From positions 1 to 64,000 of the forward strand of contig PNAA01000036.1 of the NCBI GenBank assembly GCA_003169975.1: 64,000 bases of DNA, given 5' to 3'. The stretch is from Spartobacteria bacterium. GTDB taxonomy: Bacteria > Verrucomicrobiota > Verrucomicrobiia > Chthoniobacterales > UBA10450. A model generated the notes under the pieces. That model was not told the origin of the DNA and did no database searches. It was given only the letters and a program-made list of their open reading frames with translations. Positions 17,549 through 25,887 of the stretch are shown piece by piece. The first letter of the stretch is position 1. The number at the start of each line of letters is the position of its first letter. A program made the position numbers and the translations under genes.

Positions 17549-18037
17549 TCAAGGCGCCTCTGCTTCGCGCCTGCGCTTGGCCCGAAAGAAACTTTGCAGC
17601 AGCTCCGCGCATTCGTCGCGCAGAACGCCAGCCGTGACGTCGCATTGGTGATTGAGCGACGGGTTCTGGAGTAGATTCAGTAGTCCGCCCGCCGCGCCGC
17701 CACGGGGGTCGGCGCAGCCGAAGATCACCCGGCGCATCCGCACGTGGACAAGCGCACCGGCACACATGGGGCACGGCTCCTTGGTCACAAAGAGATCGCA
17801 ATCCGTTAGGCGCCAATCGCCGAGCGCCGCTTCCGCCTGGGTCAGCGCCAGCATCTCCGCATGGGCCGTTGCATCTTTCAATAGCTCGACCTGGTTGAAG
17901 GCGCGCGCGATGATTTTTCCCTCCCGCGCCACCACCGCACCAATCGGCACTTCCTCCGCTTCGTAGGCTCGCGCCGCCATCCGGAGCGCCTCGCTCATGA
18001 AATAGGCATCGCTCTGCAGGTCGATGATCGTTTCCAT
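17549..18037 (-). CDS. tadA: tRNA adenosine(34) deaminase
   Basis: 162-residue zinc deaminase that converts A34 to inosine in tRNA-Arg(ACG). The catalytic HAE motif (ATAHAEMLAL) and zinc ligands in PCPMCAGALV are present, as is the N-terminal EVPIGAVV strand. The length is normal for TadA. It converges on the esterase gene with a 9-bp gap and diverges from the SYLF-domain gene. A CGTTAGGC word lies inside the gene at 17804. Guanine or cytosine deaminases share the fold, but the FGCADPRGGAAGGLLNLL segment favours TadA. Confidence 0.93.
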   Translation of the reverse strand: METIIDLQSDAYFMSEALRMAARAYEAEEVPIGAVVAREGKIIARAFNQVELLKDATAHAEMLALTQAEAALGDWRLTDCDLFVTKEPCPMCAGALVHVRMRRVIFGCADPRGGAAGGLLNLLQNPSLNHQCDVTAGVLRDECAELLQSFFRAKRRREAEAP

Positions 18038-18197
18038 AATGGACCTGTCTTATTCGCTTGAAAATGAGGCCTCTGCCGCTAAAGAATTCCGGGTGGTTAA
18101 AAAAAAATCACTCGATCCGGCCGTAAAGGCCACTCTTCTTAAAAAACTGGCCGACAAACAATACGTCCACCCTTGGACGGGGTTGCGAAATAGTTCT

Positions 18198-18848
18198 GTG
18201 ATAAAGAAACTCCCGTCAATTTTTCTCGCCGGTTGGGTGGCTTTCACCGCCGCCAGCGCTGCCACCGAACAGGAAGTGGTCAATCAATCCTCGAATATCC
18301 TCCGCGATTTCTACCAGATGCCGGAGCGCCAGATCCCGCGCCGAATCCTGCGCGAGGCACACGGTCTCGCCATCATTCGCGTGCTCAAGGCTGGCTTCGT
18401 CGTGACCGGCAAGGGAGGCGAAGGCGTGGTCGTGGCGCGGAATGCTCATGGCTGGTCGGGTCCCTCCTTCGTCGGCTTGGGTGGCGCTGGCTGGGGCCTG
18501 CAAATCGGGGCGCAACTGACTGACTTCATCTTCGTGCTCAATAACGACGCGGCCGTCCGCGCCTTCTCGCGCGACGGCAACCTGAAACTGGGCGCGGACG
18601 TGAGCGCGGCAGCCGGGCCGGTCGGGCGCGACCTGCAGGCGGGGGTCACGCCGACCGCCGCGGTTTACACCTACAGCCGAAGCAAGGGATTGTTCGCCGG
18701 GATCTCCCTCGAAGGCGCCATCATCGGGACGCAGAAGACAGCGAATGAACGCTACTACGGAAGGCCGGTGGGGGCCCGCGCGATCCTGAGTGGGCGAGTG
18801 GCGCCACCTTCGGGTGCCCAGACGCTGCTCAATCTGCTCAATCGTTAG
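18198..18848 (+). CDS. SYLF (Ysc84) domain protein, exported
   Basis: I chose the GTG at 18198 because it gives a signal peptide (IKKLPSIFLAGWVAFTAASA). The frame is open up to 18024, but that would overlap the divergent tadA start. The mature protein is a SYLF domain of about 190 residues with RRILREAHGLAIIRVLKAGF, GWSGPSFVGLGGAGWGLQIG, TDFIFVLNN and the YSRSKGLFAGISLEGAII block. SYLF domains bind phosphoinositides in eukaryotes; in bacteria the function is unclear, perhaps lipid binding in the periplasm. It is followed by another exported protein gene. Confidence 0.8.
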   Translation: MIKKLPSIFLAGWVAFTAASAATEQEVVNQSSNILRDFYQMPERQIPRRILREAHGLAIIRVLKAGFVVTGKGGEGVVVARNAHGWSGPSFVGLGGAGWGLQIGAQLTDFIFVLNNDAAVRAFSRDGNLKLGADVSAAAGPVGRDLQAGVTPTAAVYTYSRSKGLFAGISLEGAIIGTQKTANERYYGRPVGARAILSGRVAPPSGAQTLLNLLNR

Positions 18849-18920
18849 GGCAAAATCCACGTCGCACCCCGCGGCGAATTTCGCTTTACAGCGCTCGCCC
18901 GTTTGCGGCAGGGTCGCGGC

Positions 18921-19436
18921 GTGCGCGCCTTTTTCTTGTTCCTCAGCCTGGCGACCTGCCTCGCCTCGGCGCAGGCCCAAGAGCAGGAAAGCAAATTGGC
19001 CGACCGTCTGTTACGACCTGATATGTCGCTCGCCAACTCGGCGCAGGACAAGAAATTCACCGCCGTTGGCGGCACGTCGATTGACAAGAAATTCGTCGCC
19101 AAATCCTTTTATTCCGGCGACGAGAGAACCACCAAAACCTTCTGGGGCTTGAGGAGCTTCTTCTCCAAAGGATTTGCGACTGGAAAATTTTCCCGCGCCG
19201 AAGCGGCCGCGAACGCCAGGGCCAATGCAGAAATCGCCTATGCCAGCACCGAGTTCCCGACCAGGAAGAGCGCCCTCGTTCGCTCGTCGGCCGAGGAGGG
19301 CAAGGTCGCTCGGGTGCGCGAATACGCCGACAGCCGACCGTTTTTAGGAAAGGGCACGCGGCAAAAAAATCTCAGTCAGGAGGATAAACCCCTAACGATT
19401 GACGAAGTCCGCGAGCTCTTGAACAAGAGCAGGTAG
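18921..19436 (+). CDS. Small secreted protein of unknown function
   Basis: 171 residues from the GTG start at 18921 (TTG at 18903 is in frame). An N-terminal signal peptide, RAFFLFLSLATCLASAQAQ, is clear. The mature part is polar and Lys/Arg/Ser-rich, with KKFTAVGGTSIDKKFVAKSF and an acidic-basic tail ending LTIDEVRELLNKSR. I do not recognise a domain. It lies 72 bp after the SYLF gene and 63 bp before tyrS, on the same strand, so it may be co-transcribed with either. Confidence 0.65.
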   Translation: MRAFFLFLSLATCLASAQAQEQESKLADRLLRPDMSLANSAQDKKFTAVGGTSIDKKFVAKSFYSGDERTTKTFWGLRSFFSKGFATGKFSRAEAAANARANAEIAYASTEFPTRKSALVRSSAEEGKVARVREYADSRPFLGKGTRQKNLSQEDKPLTIDEVRELLNKSR

Positions 19437-19499
19437 CGAATCGCCGGATTGATCGTTGCGCGTTGGTTGAAGCCGCCCCAAGCTGGCGCACCTTGCGTG

Positions 19500-20672
19500 A
19501 TGGACCCGGCGGAATCGTTTGAACTTCTCAAAAGCGGCGCGGCGCAGATCATCAGCGAAGCCGAGCTGCGCCAAAAGCTCTCGTTAGGCCGGCCCCTCCG
19601 GGTCAAGCTCGGGGTTGATCCCACGAGCGCCGACCTGCATCTCGGCCACACCCTCCTGCTGCGAAAGCTGAGGCAATTCCAGGATCTCGGTCACGAGGCG
19701 ATCCTGATCATCGGCGATTTTACCGCCATGATTGGCGACCCGAGCGGACGCTCCGTCACCCGACCGCAACTGAGCCACGAGCAGGTGCTGGCCAATGCGG
19801 AAAGCTACCGCACCCAGGCCTTCAAGGTGCTCGACCCGGAGCGAACACGGATTGTTTGCAACGGCGATTGGTTCGAGAAGATGTCGTTCGCCGAGGTGAT
19901 CCGGCTGAACAGCCGCGTGACGCTGCAGCAGATGCTGCAGCGGGAGGATTTCAAGCAGCGGATCGAGCAACAACAATCGATCAGGGCGCACGAGATTCAA
20001 TATCCGATCATGCAGGGTTGGGACTCGGTCCAGGTGCAGGCCGACGTCGAACTCGGCGGAACGGACCAGCTCTTCAACATTCTCGTCGGCCGCGACCTGC
20101 AAAAAGAGGAAGGCCAGCCGGAACAGGTGGTTCTCGTCCTCCCCATCCTCGAAGGACTGGACGGCGTGCAAAAGATGAGCAAGAGCCTCAAGAATTATGT
20201 TGGCCTGACGGACTCGCCTAACGACATGTTTGGCAAGCTGATGAGCATCTCGGATGAGTTAATGGCGCGCTATTATTCCCTCCTCCTCGGGCGCGCGCAG
20301 CCGGCGGAGCTGCATCCGATGGAAGCAAAGAAGCAGCTCGCGCGCGAAATCGTCGCCACCTACCACTCGCCCACCGAAGGGCAGCGCGCCCAGGCGGAAT
20401 GGGAACGCCGTTTCAGCGCCCGGCAACTCGATCAGGCGGAGTTGCCGGCCTTTGCCCCGCCCGCGGCCGAGCGCAATATCGTCTCGCTCGTCGTGGCGGC
20501 CTACGCAGGGGCCTTTGGCCTAACGAAATCGCGCGGCGAAGTGCGGCGCTTGGTGGAGCAGGGAAGCGTGCAATGGCGCAGCGAGAAAATTTGCGACCTG
20601 CAGGCCGAGATCGCGCTTCAATCCGGGGACGTCCTGCGGCTCGATAAGACCCGCGCCGTTCGGGTAAAGTAA
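19500..20672 (+). CDS. tyrS: Tyrosyl-tRNA synthetase
   Basis: Charges tRNA-Tyr. The class I signatures are DPTSADLHLGHTLLLRKL (HIGH motif as HLGH) and KMSKS (QKMSKSLKNYVG). The C-terminal S4-like RNA-binding region has TKSRGEVRRLVEQGSVQ. From the ATG at 19500 the protein is 390 residues, normal for the TyrZ-like subgroup; the open frame extends upstream only to weak starts. Three CGTTAGGC words fall in this gene (19582, 20216, 20518), each in a different codon context. Confidence 0.96.
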   Translation: MDPAESFELLKSGAAQIISEAELRQKLSLGRPLRVKLGVDPTSADLHLGHTLLLRKLRQFQDLGHEAILIIGDFTAMIGDPSGRSVTRPQLSHEQVLANAESYRTQAFKVLDPERTRIVCNGDWFEKMSFAEVIRLNSRVTLQQMLQREDFKQRIEQQQSIRAHEIQYPIMQGWDSVQVQADVELGGTDQLFNILVGRDLQKEEGQPEQVVLVLPILEGLDGVQKMSKSLKNYVGLTDSPNDMFGKLMSISDELMARYYSLLLGRAQPAELHPMEAKKQLAREIVATYHSPTEGQRAQAEWERRFSARQLDQAELPAFAPPAAERNIVSLVVAAYAGAFGLTKSRGEVRRLVEQGSVQWRSEKICDLQAEIALQSGDVLRLDKTRAVRVK

Positions 20673-20705
20673 AAGAGCGCGGTCCGGTTTCCCGGTCCCG
20701 CGCTC
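20671..20705 (-). terminator. Rho-independent terminator between tyrS and the SRPBCC gene
   Basis: The arms at 20675-20682 (gagcgcgg) and 20698-20705 (ccgcgctc), extended inward by near-complementary bases, form a strong hairpin. On the minus strand it is followed by TTTT (20671-20674), so it best serves the leftward SRPBCC gene. It can also stop read-through from tyrS. Confidence 0.75.
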
Positions 20706-20728
20706 CTTCATGGAGAAATTTCTGTTCG

Positions 20729-21205
20729 TTAGGCCGAGACCGGCTCGAGCATTCCATACGCCGCCGAGCGCTCCGTCACCGGGGCAGCGATCCCTTCGAA
20801 ATGCGCCCGCAGGCTGCGCAGCTCCGTGGTCAGAAACGCATCGACGAACCCAAACTTCCGGTCGAGCCACGCGTAAAGCTTGTTTTTGATTTCATAATGC
20901 ACCGCCAGCGTGACCTCGGTGCAATCCGGTCGTACTTCCTCAAACTCGACCAAGCCCATCAGGTCGATGTTGCCGCCCCATGATTCAAAGGCGAACTGGT
21001 CCGGCGCGTCGCTCTCAAGCGCCGCCACCACCGTCCGCCCCTTAAATCCAAGCGGACCACGGAAACTGAAATCGAGCGTCTTGGATGATGTCATCGTCGC
21101 TTTGGTCACCATCACGAACTGGCGGCGATACGAATGGATGCTGGCGAGGCGGCTTTGGCACTCATCCAGCGACTGGCTCATGTGCAGGGTTTTTTGTAGC
21201 AACAT
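20729..21205 (-). CDS. SRPBCC-family (START-like) protein
   Basis: 158 residues with the helix-grip pattern of polyketide cyclase/START-like proteins: YRRQFVMVTKATMTSSKTLDFSF, FEEVRPDCTEVTLAVHYEIKNK and a long C-terminal helix TTELRSLRAHFEGIA. Such proteins bind hydrophobic ligands; the ligand here is unknown. The stop codon lies inside a CGTTAGGC word (20727-20734). It stands alone, converging on tyrS with a shared terminator. Confidence 0.7.
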   Translation of the reverse strand: MLLQKTLHMSQSLDECQSRLASIHSYRRQFVMVTKATMTSSKTLDFSFRGPLGFKGRTVVAALESDAPDQFAFESWGGNIDLMGLVEFEEVRPDCTEVTLAVHYEIKNKLYAWLDRKFGFVDAFLTTELRSLRAHFEGIAAPVTERSAAYGMLEPVSA

Positions 21206-21341
21206 AGGTTTGATGTGGTTTGTGCGTTACATTTAGCAATGCATGTGCCGAGGCCCCCTCTCCCTCTGGAAGCCGATCCTGAACGCCCTTATTTGTGTTC
21301 ATTTCCGTTACACAACTGTCATCAATCCAACGTCCGTCCGA

Positions 21342-21995
21342 TTACAGTAACCGGCTGATTTCCGGCATCATCTGGCGCAATGATGGAGCGATGTCGGCAC
21401 TGTCACGGTCGAACCGTGGGAGAATCGGCAACGGCAGGCAGCGTTGCAGGATTTCTGCGTTGGTCGTGGCGGCAATCTCGGACGTTTCCGCGAGATGATT
21501 CAAGACCACGCCCACACATTTCAAGGCCGCCGCCTCGATGCTTCGGACCGTCAGCAGGACGTGGTTCAAACAGCCAAGCCGGTTTTGCGCGACGACGATC
21601 ACCGGCAATCGCAATTCGGCAGTGAGATCGCTGCTGAAATAATCGGGCGTAATCGGTACCATCCAACCCCCCACTCCCTCGACCGCGACAAAGTCAAAAC
21701 GCTCGCTCAGCCTAACGAATCCTGCGCGCAACGCCGGAAGGTCGATTTCCCTGTGCTCGACCGTCGCGGCGGTTAACGGTGCCGCCGGCGTGCGCAGCCA
21801 GACAGGATTCACTTCATCGATCGTCAGGCCAGGACTGCTCGCGGCGTGCAGCCGGACAGCATCGTCGCGATCGCCGCAGCAGATCGGCTTGTAGCCGGCG
21901 CAGCACAGCCCGCGCTCGCGCAAGCGTTCGAGGAGCCAAACGGTGAAACTCGTTTTGCCGACGCCCGTATCGGTGCCGGTGACGAAAACGCTCAC
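21342..21995 (-). CDS. bioD: Dethiobiotin synthetase
   Basis: ATP-dependent ring closure of 7,8-diaminopelargonate with CO2 in biotin synthesis. The 217-residue protein starts with the P-loop [19 protein letters not shown] and has the [11 protein letters not shown] segment typical of BioD. It overlaps the purQ stop by 4 bp, so it is translated behind purQ. No other biotin genes are near, an unusual pairing of a biotin gene with purine genes. A CGTTAGGC word lies at 21710. Confidence 0.93.
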   Translation of the reverse strand: MSVFVTGTDTGVGKTSFTVWLLERLRERGLCCAGYKPICCGDRDDAVRLHAASSPGLTIDEVNPVWLRTPAAPLTAATVEHREIDLPALRAGFVRLSERFDFVAVEGVGGWMVPITPDYFSSDLTAELRLPVIVVAQNRLGCLNHVLLTVRSIEAAALKCVGVVLNHLAETSEIAATTNAEILQRCLPLPILPRFDRDSADIAPSLRQMMPEISRLL

Positions 21996-22699
21996 GCCGC
22001 CGCCCGATCGGTGGCGAGCGAGCGCAACATCGACTCGAAGATCCGCGCGCCATCGCTGCTCCCCAGGCGCTCTTCACAGGCTCGATCCGGATGCGGCATC
22101 AACCCAAAGACATTGCGCTCGCGATTACAGATACCCGCAATGTTTTCGACTGAACCGTTGGGATTCGCGGTCGGCGTGACGCATCCCTTCTCGTCGCAAT
22201 AGCGCAACAAAACCTGCTGCCGTTCGTTCAACTCGCGCAGCGTCGCTGCATCCGCGTAGTAACAGCCTTCTCCGTGCGCCACCGGCAGGCGAAGCAACGT
22301 CCCCACCGGCATCCCGCGAGTGAAAGGCGAGTCCGCCGCTTCCACCCGCGTCGTCACCATGTCGCAGACGAAATGGAGCGAGCGATTGCGCACCAGCGCA
22401 CCGGGCAGAAGGCCCGCTTCGCAAAGAATTTGAAAGCCGTTGCAGACGCCGATGACCAGCTTGCCCGAGCGCGCTTCATCCATGACCGCGCGCATGATTG
22501 GCGAGAAACGCGCGATCGCGCCACAGCGCAAATAATCGCCGTAGGAAAACCCGCCCGGCAGGACAATCGCGTCCCAGCCGCGCAACGACGTTTCCTTGTG
22601 CCAGACATACTCCGCCTCGACCCCGGAGAGCCCGCGCAATGCGGCCAGACAATCCTGGTCGCAATTCGAACCGGGAAATTGAATGACGGCGAATTTCAT
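21992..22699 (-). CDS. purQ: Phosphoribosylformylglycinamidine synthase, glutaminase subunit
   Basis: Supplies ammonia from glutamine to PurL in purine synthesis, with PurS. The 235-residue class I amidotransferase has [11 protein letters not shown] at the N-terminus, the nucleophile Cys in [19 protein letters not shown] and the His/Glu pair in [11 protein letters not shown]. It overlaps bioD by 4 bp. purS lies about 450 bp upstream on the same strand, separated by a possible pseudogene on the opposite strand. purL is not in the window. Confidence 0.95.
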   Translation of the reverse strand: MKFAVIQFPGSNCDQDCLAALRGLSGVEAEYVWHKETSLRGWDAIVLPGGFSYGDYLRCGAIARFSPIMRAVMDEARSGKLVIGVCNGFQILCEAGLLPGALVRNRSLHFVCDMVTTRVEAADSPFTRGMPVGTLLRLPVAHGEGCYYADAATLRELNERQQVLLRYCDEKGCVTPTANPNGSVENIAGICNRERNVFGLMPHPDRACEERLGSSDGARIFESMLRSLATDRAAA

Positions 22700-22789
22700 C
22701 TGGTCGTTGGAATTCGATTTCGTTAGGCGACAAACCCTCGCCCTGCTCTCTTATCGGCGATCGCGGGTCATTTTTCAATTTACACGTCT

Positions 22790-23144
22790 CGTCGGCCTCA
22801 ACCACCCTCGCAGGCAGTCATGCCGGAAAGCGGTTCGTCCAAGTCGGAGGGTATGCTGGCGAAGATTATCGTCGGCGTGGCTACACGACCCCTCGGACCG
22901 GCTCGGCTTACAATTTTCAAGTCGATGGCGACCTCGTCACCATTCAGGAATACACCCTCCAGATGATCACGGCCTAGGAACACTGCGCGGTCGTCGCGTG
23001 GACTTCGAATTCTATTCCGTCTCGCTCGGCATCCGCGGCCGCGGTTCGCTCGAAATATCGCCCGAGGGCAATCGGATCGCGCTCACCGTCGTCAATCCCA
23101 TCAGCGGCCAGCGGGTGACGAGCGACCTGCAGCGGACCAACTAA
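22790..23144 (+). pseudogene. Possible broken gene for a small beta-rich protein
   Basis: Between purQ and purS the plus strand reads SHAGKRFVQVGGYAGEDYRR and AYNFQVDGDLVTIQEYTLQM in one frame up to a TAG at 22975. It then continues in the next frame as RRVDFEFYSVSLGIRG and PEGNRIALTVVNPISGQRV to the stop at 23142. The two parts look like one polypeptide split by a frameshift near 22970. I see no clear start codon or ribosome site and recognise no family. It could also be chance open frame. Confidence 0.35.
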
Positions 23145-23150
23145 ACTGTC

Positions 23151-23399
23151 TCACGACTTCTCGTTAGGCATCTCCAGCCGGTAATCCTCGATTACCGGAT
23201 TGGAAAGGAGATCGTGGCAGAGTTCGCGCAGCTTGGGTTCCTGCGCGGCGGCGTCGCCCTCGACTTCGATTTCCAGGTAACGCCCGATCCGGACGTCGCG
23301 CGCCGCCGTGAAACCGAGATGCTGCATCGCCTCGCGCACCGCGGCGCCTTGCGGGTCGAGCACCGTTTCCTTCGGCGTCACGATCACCTTTACTTTCAT
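23151..23399 (-). CDS. purS: Phosphoribosylformylglycinamidine synthase subunit PurS
   Basis: 82-residue bridging subunit of the three-part FGAM synthase. It shows the PurS pattern KVIVTPKETVLDPQGAAVRE followed by RDVRIGRYLEIEVEG and a C-terminal strand PVIEDYRLEM. The gene ends MPNEKS, where the codons CCT AAC G are a CGTTAGGC word on the complementary strand (23162). It lies upstream of purQ on the same strand. Confidence 0.93.
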   Translation of the reverse strand: MKVKVIVTPKETVLDPQGAAVREAMQHLGFTAARDVRIGRYLEIEVEGDAAAQEPKLRELCHDLLSNPVIEDYRLEMPNEKS

Positions 23400-23615
23400 G
23401 CGCCACTATCAGCCGCCCTGCCCGCCGCCGGAAGTGAAAAATGTGATGTGCTTCTCACGGGATGTCAGACGCTTCGCTCTGCGAAGCGCGGGCGCCGGGG
23501 TGGAACGGAAGGCAGATGTTGCGCCACCTTCCCTCGCGCCTCCCAGAGGGAGGCGTCTACAACATCGCGTGGCCTGCTCTTTCGCCCCGGCGCAAAGCCG
23601 TTAAAGTCCTGCGTT

Positions 23616-24392
23616 ATGGCGGAGCAAATTCTCGGAGGCAAAACCGGCGTCGTCTTCGGCGTCGCCAACAAACGCAGCATCGCGTGGGCGATCGCCAAGG
23701 CTTGGGCCGCGGCCGGCGCGCGGCTGATTTTCAATTACCAGGGCGAACGCCTGAAAGACAACGTCGAGGAACTCGTCGCTGAGTTCGGAGAAAACACGCC
23801 ACTTTATCCGTGCGATGTTTCCAAGGATGAGGAAATCGCTTCTTTTTTTGCGAAAGTTAGCGAGCAGACCGAGCGGCTTGATCTGCTTCTCCATTCGGTC
23901 GCTTTCGCGCCCAAGGAAGCGCTCGAGGGCGATTTCCTCAGCACGACCCGCGACGCGTTTAGGACCGCGCACGACATCAGCGCCTATTCGTTAGTCGCGC
24001 TCACCCGCGCCGCGACGCCGCTCATGACCGATGGTGGAAGTATTCTCGCGATGACTTACTACGGCGCGGAGAAAGTGGTGCCGCATTACAACGTGATGGG
24101 CGTCGCAAAGGCGAGCCTGGAAGCCAGCACGCGCTACCTCGCCTACGATCTCGGTCCGAAAAAAATCCGCGTCAATTGCATCTCCGCCGGGCCGGTGAAC
24201 ACGCTCGCCGCGCGCGGAATCAGCGGCTTTTCCGCGATGCTGAAGCATTATCAGGAACACGCGCCGCTAAAGCGGAGCTGCGAACCCGCCGAGCTCGGCC
24301 AGACCGGTTTGTTTCTCGCCAGCGACGGCGCGGCCGCGATTACCGGCCAGGTGCTCTACGTCGACGGCGGCTATCAGATCATGGGGATGTGA
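23616..24392 (+). CDS. fabI: Enoyl-ACP reductase
   Basis: Reduces enoyl-ACP in fatty acid elongation. 258 residues from the ATG at 23616; the frame is open further upstream over purS but without homology. SDR-type NAD binding is seen in GKTGVVFGVANKRSIAWAIA. The FabI catalytic pattern is Tyr-x6-Lys (YNVMGVAKASLEA), and PVNTLAARGISGF near the flexible loop is typical. It is divergent from purS. The 216-bp gap between them holds two short GC-rich hairpins (near 23470 and 23540) that may be repeats. Confidence 0.95.
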   Translation: MAEQILGGKTGVVFGVANKRSIAWAIAKAWAAAGARLIFNYQGERLKDNVEELVAEFGENTPLYPCDVSKDEEIASFFAKVSEQTERLDLLLHSVAFAPKEALEGDFLSTTRDAFRTAHDISAYSLVALTRAATPLMTDGGSILAMTYYGAEKVVPHYNVMGVAKASLEASTRYLAYDLGPKKIRVNCISAGPVNTLAARGISGFSAMLKHYQEHAPLKRSCEPAELGQTGLFLASDGAAAITGQVLYVDGGYQIMGM

Positions 24393-24396
24393 GCCG

Positions 24397-24735
24397 TCAG
24401 CCGGGCGGCCAGGCGAGAGCGCGTTTGCCTAACAAATGGACGTGCAGGTGCGGCACGCTTTCCCCGGCGTCCGGGCCACTGTTGATCACCAGGCGATAGC
24501 CGCTCTCGCCCAGCCCGAGATCGCGCGCCACTTTCGCCGCGGTCAAAATCAACTTCCCCAGCACTTGCCGATCTGACTCGTTAGTCTCGGCGAGCCGCGC
24601 GATGACACGCTTCGGCACGATCAAGACGTGCACCGGCGCCTGCGGATTAACGTCGTGAAAGGCAATCACCTCGTCATCCTCGAAAACGATCTGCGCCGGG
24701 ATCTCGCGCGCGACGATCTTCTCGAAAAGGGTCAT
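24397..24735 (-). CDS. HIT-family nucleotide hydrolase
   Basis: 113 residues from the ATG at 24735; the longer frame to 24798 overlaps the upstream gene. The histidine triad HLHVHLLG is present near the C-terminus, with TLFEKIVAREIPAQIVFEDD and APVHVLIVPKRVIARL typical of HINT-like proteins that hydrolyse AMP-linked substrates. It overlaps the preceding hypothetical gene by 4 bp, so it is the last gene of the nrdR group. A near-match to the dispersed word (GCCTAACA) encodes LLG in the triad region. Confidence 0.9.
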   Translation of the reverse strand: MTLFEKIVAREIPAQIVFEDDEVIAFHDVNPQAPVHVLIVPKRVIARLAETNESDRQVLGKLILTAAKVARDLGLGESGYRLVINSGPDAGESVPHLHVHLLGKRALAWPPG

Positions 24736-25292
24736 CGAATCGAACAATTCAATTCCGCCACCTCCGCACCGCTGCAAATCTTCTCGCGGATGAAACAAGT
24801 CACTTCCTCGCGCAGCGCATCGCAGGCGCGGGTCCAGGTTTTGACGCCGCGCAGATGTTTGATCGTCGGTTGCAAACCAAAAAAATGCAGCCCGGTGGCG
24901 CCGGTTTCGATGATCGCGGCGACCCTTTTCTCAAGCAGATCGAAAAAGGCCAGCTCATAACCTGCGCCCGCCTCCTCCGCGATTTCGTAGAGCGAAACCG
25001 AAATCGGCGGCGGCGCGGGACTGAAATGCGGCACGATTTCGTTGTAACCGATGACTTTTAAGACGTAGCGCACCGTCTGGTTGAGCTGGCTGAACGCGAC
25101 GACGGATTCGTCGGTCCGCAGCCGCATATAGAACGTAATGCTTTCGGTGACATGCTCGGTCAGCCACCAGCGCGGATAACCGGCGCGATCGGCCGCCTGC
25201 TTGATCGCGGCATGCAACCAATCGCGATTGAACTCGAAAAGCTGCCCGGAATCGGAGCGGAGGTAGGGAAATTCTTCTTTAAACGCGACCAT
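24732..25292 (-). CDS. Conserved hypothetical protein downstream of nrdR
   Basis: 186 residues from the ATG at 25292. The frame extends upstream to 25511, but that part is the shadow of nrdR. The protein looks globular, with hydrophobic strands and helices such as RVAAIIETGATGLHFFGLQP, and no recognisable domain or membrane segment. It overlaps nrdR by 14 bp and the HIT gene by 4 bp, so these three are one transcription unit. No function is proposed. Confidence 0.75.
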   Translation of the reverse strand: MVAFKEEFPYLRSDSGQLFEFNRDWLHAAIKQAADRAGYPRWWLTEHVTESITFYMRLRTDESVVAFSQLNQTVRYVLKVIGYNEIVPHFSPAPPPISVSLYEIAEEAGAGYELAFFDLLEKRVAAIIETGATGLHFFGLQPTIKHLRGVKTWTRACDALREEVTCFIREKICSGAEVAELNCSIR

Positions 25293-25788
25293 TGTTTGCG
25301 GGTTCGTTAAACAACTCGGGCTGCAGCGCGTCCGGCTTGGCCCGCCGACCGAGCGCATGAATTTCATCGACGAAACGCTCGACATCCTCGAAGCGACGAT
25401 GGACCGAGGCGTAGCGGAGGTAGGCGACCTCATCGAGTTCACGCAGCTTTTCCAGGACTTTGTCGCCAATCGCGGCCCAGGAAATTTCGCGCCCGCTCGT
25501 CTCCAGTTCATGCACGATATCGTCGACCGTTTTTTCGAGTGTCATCAGGCTGATGGAACGTTTTTCACAGGCCTTCGCCACGCTGTTCGCCAGCTTGCGG
25601 CGATCGAAGGCTTCATGCGTGCGGTCCCGTTTGATCACGCGCAGATCGGTCCGTTCAATTTCTTCGTAAGTGGTGAAACGGAAAGCACAGGCAAGGCAAA
25701 CTCGCCGCCGCCGAATGCTGGAACTATCTCGCGATTGTCGCGAATCGATGACCTTGTCATCGCGATTTCCGCACTTTGGACAGCGCAT
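25279..25788 (-). CDS. nrdR: Transcriptional repressor NrdR
   Basis: Represses ribonucleotide reductase genes according to ATP/dATP levels. The 169-residue protein has the zinc ribbon MRCPKCGNRDDKVIDSRQS ... RRRRVCLACAFRFTTYE and the ATP-cone domain RTHEAFDRRKLANSVAKACE. The C-terminal tail beyond residue 150 is longer than in E. coli NrdR. It lies 99 bp after topB on the same strand and overlaps the following hypothetical gene. Confidence 0.96.
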   Translation of the reverse strand: MRCPKCGNRDDKVIDSRQSRDSSSIRRRRVCLACAFRFTTYEEIERTDLRVIKRDRTHEAFDRRKLANSVAKACEKRSISLMTLEKTVDDIVHELETSGREISWAAIGDKVLEKLRELDEVAYLRYASVHRRFEDVERFVDEIHALGRRAKPDALQPELFNEPANNGRV

Positions 25789-25887
25789 GGTGTGGTCGGG
25801 AGAACCAACTCCACTACACGTGGTAGCGCGGAGGATGGCAAGAAGTTTCGACGCGGTGGTCGAAAAAAAATTGCGCAGCTCAGAAAA

